Source: an uncultured Pseudomonadales bacterium (GTDB lineage Bacteria; Pseudomonadota; Gammaproteobacteria; Pseudomonadales; Azotimanducaceae). From it: 64,000 nt of DNA. Shown one piece after another: positions 62,048 to 64,000 of the stretch (the first letter of the stretch is position 1; each line of letters starts with the position of its first letter). The stretch covers positions 1,612,001-1,676,000 of the forward strand of contig OY282379.1 in the NCBI GenBank assembly GCA_958295875.1, written 5' to 3'. A program made the position numbers and the translations under genes. The notes under the pieces were generated by a model, which had not been told where the DNA came from, searched no databases, and saw only the letters and a list, made by a program, of their open reading frames with translations.

Positions 62048-62180
62048 TGAAAAGCTCCCGTTGTTCAGGCCATGGCGGCCGGGCGCTTAACGCGCGCCGG
62101 CACGCCGCGGCTGGGCCAGCCTAGGGCCCAGGTGCGCGTTTGGTCGGATCTGTGGCGGGCCAAGGGGCGTTCCGCAGCGG

Positions 62181-62561
62181 TCACTTCACCTCTACGGATG
62201 CACCGGCTTCTTCGAGCTTCTGCTTGATTTCTTCGGCTTCGTCCTTGCCAACGGCTTCCTTGACGGGGTTTGGCGCCTCGTCGACGAGGGATTTGGCTTC
62301 CCTCAAGCCAAGGCCCGTGATCTCCCGCACGGCCTTGATGACGTTCACTTTCTTTTCGCCGAACGAGGCGAGGATGACGTCGAACTCGGTCTGCTCCTCA
62401 ACGGCCGCGGCGCCGCCGTTCTCGGCCGCGGCCGGCGCGGCCGCCACCGCGGCTGCGGCGGACACGCCGAACTTCTCTTCCATCGCCGAAACGAGATCGA
62501 CCACTTCCATCACGCTCATCTCGGCGATGGCGTCCAGGATCTCTTCTTTCGATAGGGCCAT
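62181..62561 (-). CDS. rplL: 50S ribosomal protein L7/L12
   Basis: 126 residues: [20 protein letters not shown], an alanine-rich hinge and the C-terminal factor-binding domain [20 protein letters not shown]. The stalk protein recruits translational GTPases. The start ATG 62561 was chosen over an upstream ATG at 62588. Confidence 0.97.
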   Translation of the reverse strand: MALSKEEILDAIAEMSVMEVVDLVSAMEEKFGVSAAAAVAAAPAAAENGGAAAVEEQTEFDVILASFGEKKVNVIKAVREITGLGLREAKSLVDEAPNPVKEAVGKDEAEEIKQKLEEAGASVEVK

Positions 62562-62615
62562 TTGGCTTTTCTCCTCTACGGGCCGCAAGCGGCCGTGATC
62601 ATGTCGTAACGTGTC

Positions 62616-63152
62616 TCAAGAATCGGCGGCGGCAGCTTTCTCGCGTTGCACTGCGGCCAAGACGCGCGCCAGCCTTCCCGGCACGTCGCTAAGGGCGCGC
62701 GCGAGCTGGCCCACCGGCGCCAGCATCACGGCCATCAGCTGGGCGCGCGCTTCGTCCAAGGTCGGCAAATCGGCCACGCGGGCCAGTTCCGAGGCCGCAA
62801 GGAAGCCGGCGCCGACGCTGAGCCCTTTCACCTCCAAGGCGTTGTATTGCCCCGCGCAGTCCCGCAGGAGCCGCGCCGCGGCGCCTGGGTCTTCATGCGA
62901 CAGGGCGAGCATGGTGGGGCCGGTGAACACTTCCTGCAGCGGCTCGTGTTTGGTGCCGGCGACGGCTCGCTGGGCGAGCGCGTTGCGCACCACCCGCATC
63001 CAGACGCCGCGCTGCCGCGCGGTGGCGCGCATGGCGGTCATCTCGGCGACGGTCATGCCGCGATAGTCCGCGGCGACGGCCGCGAGCGCGCCGTCCGCCG
63101 CCTCATGCACGTCGGCCACGATGGCTCGCTTGCCTTCAAGCTTCAGCGGCAT
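62616..63152 (-). CDS. rplJ: 50S ribosomal protein L10
   Basis: 178 residues: RAIVADVHEAADGALAAVAA, DYRGMTVAEMTAMRATARQ and GPTMLALSHEDPGAAAR. It anchors L7/L12 dimers to the ribosome. Only about 57 bp separates it from the rplA stop, which is short for the usual L10 leader that mediates autoregulation. Confidence 0.96.
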   Translation of the reverse strand: MPLKLEGKRAIVADVHEAADGALAAVAADYRGMTVAEMTAMRATARQRGVWMRVVRNALAQRAVAGTKHEPLQEVFTGPTMLALSHEDPGAAARLLRDCAGQYNALEVKGLSVGAGFLAASELARVADLPTLDEARAQLMAVMLAPVGQLARALSDVPGRLARVLAAVQREKAAAADS

Positions 63153-63209
63153 GCTGACACCTCACAATCAATGCGCCGCTTGGCCGCGGCAACGGAGCGT
63201 TGGTTCATG

Positions 63210-63905
63210 TCATGCCTCCAGCGATGCCTGATCGATGGCGAGGCCGGGGCCCATGGTTGTCGACAAGGTGACTTTGCGCAGGAACTGCCCGCGCGCGGCC
63301 GGCGGCCTTGCCTTCTTGAGGTCTGCGATGAGCGCCTCGACGTTCTCCTTGATTTGCTGCGGCTCGAAGCCGAGGCGGCCGACGCTGCCGTGAACGATGC
63401 CGCCGCGGTCTGCGCGGAACTGCACCTGCCCGGCCTTCGCATTGCGCACCGCGGTGTCCACGTCGGCGGTGACGGTGCCTGTCTTCGGGTTCGGCATCAG
63501 CCCGCGCGGGCCGAGTATCCGCCCCAGCGGCCCGACCATGCGCATGGCATCTGGCGCCGCGATGACGACATCAAAGTTGAGGTCTCCGCCCTTCACCTGC
63601 GCCGCCAAGTCTTCCATGCCGACGATGTCTGCGCCGGCAGCCTTTGCCTTGTCGGCGTTTTCGCCTTGCGCGAACACGGCCACGCGCACTTCCTTGCCGG
63701 TGCCGTGGGGCAGCGTCGTAGCGCCGCGCACCACTTGGTCTGAACGCCGTGGGTCTATCCCCAAGTTCACCGAGACATCCACGGATTCCTTGAACTTCGT
63801 GCTGGACAGGCCGCCGAGCACCTGCACGGCTTCCTCGATGGAGTACGCCTTGCCTCGGTCTACCTTGTCTGCGATCGTGCGCATGCGCTTACCGCTGCTA
63901 GCCAC
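63210..63905 (-). CDS. rplA: 50S ribosomal protein L1
   Basis: 231 residues: [56 protein letters not shown] and the C-terminal [15 protein letters not shown]. Binds 23S rRNA and, in E. coli, represses its own operon. The start is GTG 63905 with an alternative ATG at 63884. Confidence 0.97.
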   Translation of the reverse strand: MASSGKRMRTIADKVDRGKAYSIEEAVQVLGGLSSTKFKESVDVSVNLGIDPRRSDQVVRGATTLPHGTGKEVRVAVFAQGENADKAKAAGADIVGMEDLAAQVKGGDLNFDVVIAAPDAMRMVGPLGRILGPRGLMPNPKTGTVTADVDTAVRNAKAGQVQFRADRGGIVHGSVGRLGFEPQQIKENVEALIADLKKARPPAARGQFLRKVTLSTTMGPGLAIDQASLEA

Positions 63906-63956
63906 CGTCCACCTCCTCGTTGCGCCGCGTGACGCTGCCGCCGTTGGGCACTGTCA

Positions 63957-64000
63957 TCACGCGATGCCTTCGACTTCTATGCCCGCGCTGCGGGCGCTTC
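63957..64000 (-). CDS. rplK: 50S ribosomal protein L11, C-terminal end only
   Basis: The last 13 codons read SARSAGIEVEGIA followed by TGA (63957-63959), matching the L11 C-terminus (usually RSMGI.VEG). The rest lies beyond the window. The position just upstream of rplA fits the universal rplK-rplA order. The 51-bp gap is ordinary. Confidence 0.85.
   Translation of the reverse strand, partial: SARSAGIEVEGIA

Noticed and set aside
62048..62180. Possible terminator or attenuator between rplL and rpoB
   Set aside because: GC-rich complementary stretches exist, but no clear hairpin followed by T residues on the minus strand.

Overview
The window is chromosomal DNA from a GC-rich gammaproteobacterium. 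The evidence is a gammaproteobacterial-type core: rplK-rplA-rplJ-rplL-rpoB-rpoC; rpoZ-spoT-ridA-recG; gyrA-serC-pheA-hisC-tyrA-cmk-rpsA-ihfB-lapA; and ubiA and uvrD. The accessory genes suggest a free-living aquatic or marine heterotroph: a TRAP transporter, an NhaD-type antiporter, a secreted polyhydroxyalkanoate depolymerase with its own TonB-dependent receptor, and several hydrolases. No rRNA or tRNA gene was seen.

Layout. 1-3343 holds the 3' part of uvrD and a TRAP solute-binding lipoprotein. 3364-7906 holds a duplicated winged-helix-like protein and a translationally coupled PHA depolymerase/TonB receptor pair; this block separates the TRAP binding protein from its QM permease (7961-9891, opposite strand). 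9888-15825 holds ubiA, a 55-residue rubredoxin, a PPOX-fold protein, a DUF3604 protein, a dicarboxylate/amino-acid symporter and a YdcF/ElyC protein. 15839-20768 is recG-ridA-spoT-rpoZ on the minus strand.

20769-32531 is a defence and mobile-gene island between rpoZ and gyrA. It holds an IS5-type transposase remnant, a Kiwa-like pair in convergent orientation, an orphan HicB-like antitoxin, an AlbA-type ATP-binding protein, a Fic protein with an inhibitory motif, and a complete type II-C CRISPR-Cas9 locus. That locus has a 20-repeat/19-spacer array (26454-27744), cas2, cas1, a 1026-residue cas9 and a divergent tracrRNA (about 32230-32350). Each repeat carries a promoter (TTG-type -35, 16-bp spacer, extended -10 TGC-TACATT) that fires into the following spacer. 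The tracrRNA promoter has the same layout. The tracrRNA anti-repeat pairs with the repeat over 23 bp (two G-U pairs), then a bulge, then 6 bp. All parts needed for adaptation and interference (Cas1, Cas2, Cas9, tracrRNA, self-promoted crRNAs) appear intact.

32532-43763 is the gyrA to lapA housekeeping run, lacking aroA between tyrA and cmk, then a cytochrome c'/cytochrome b pair. 43835-53425 mixes nhaD, a ComEA-like protein, an epimerase/WecA-type transferase/hydrolase overlapping set, copA, a cox subunit III-like gene and a carboxylesterase. 53647-64000 is rpoC-rpoB-rplL-rplJ-rplA and the end of rplK, all on the minus strand.
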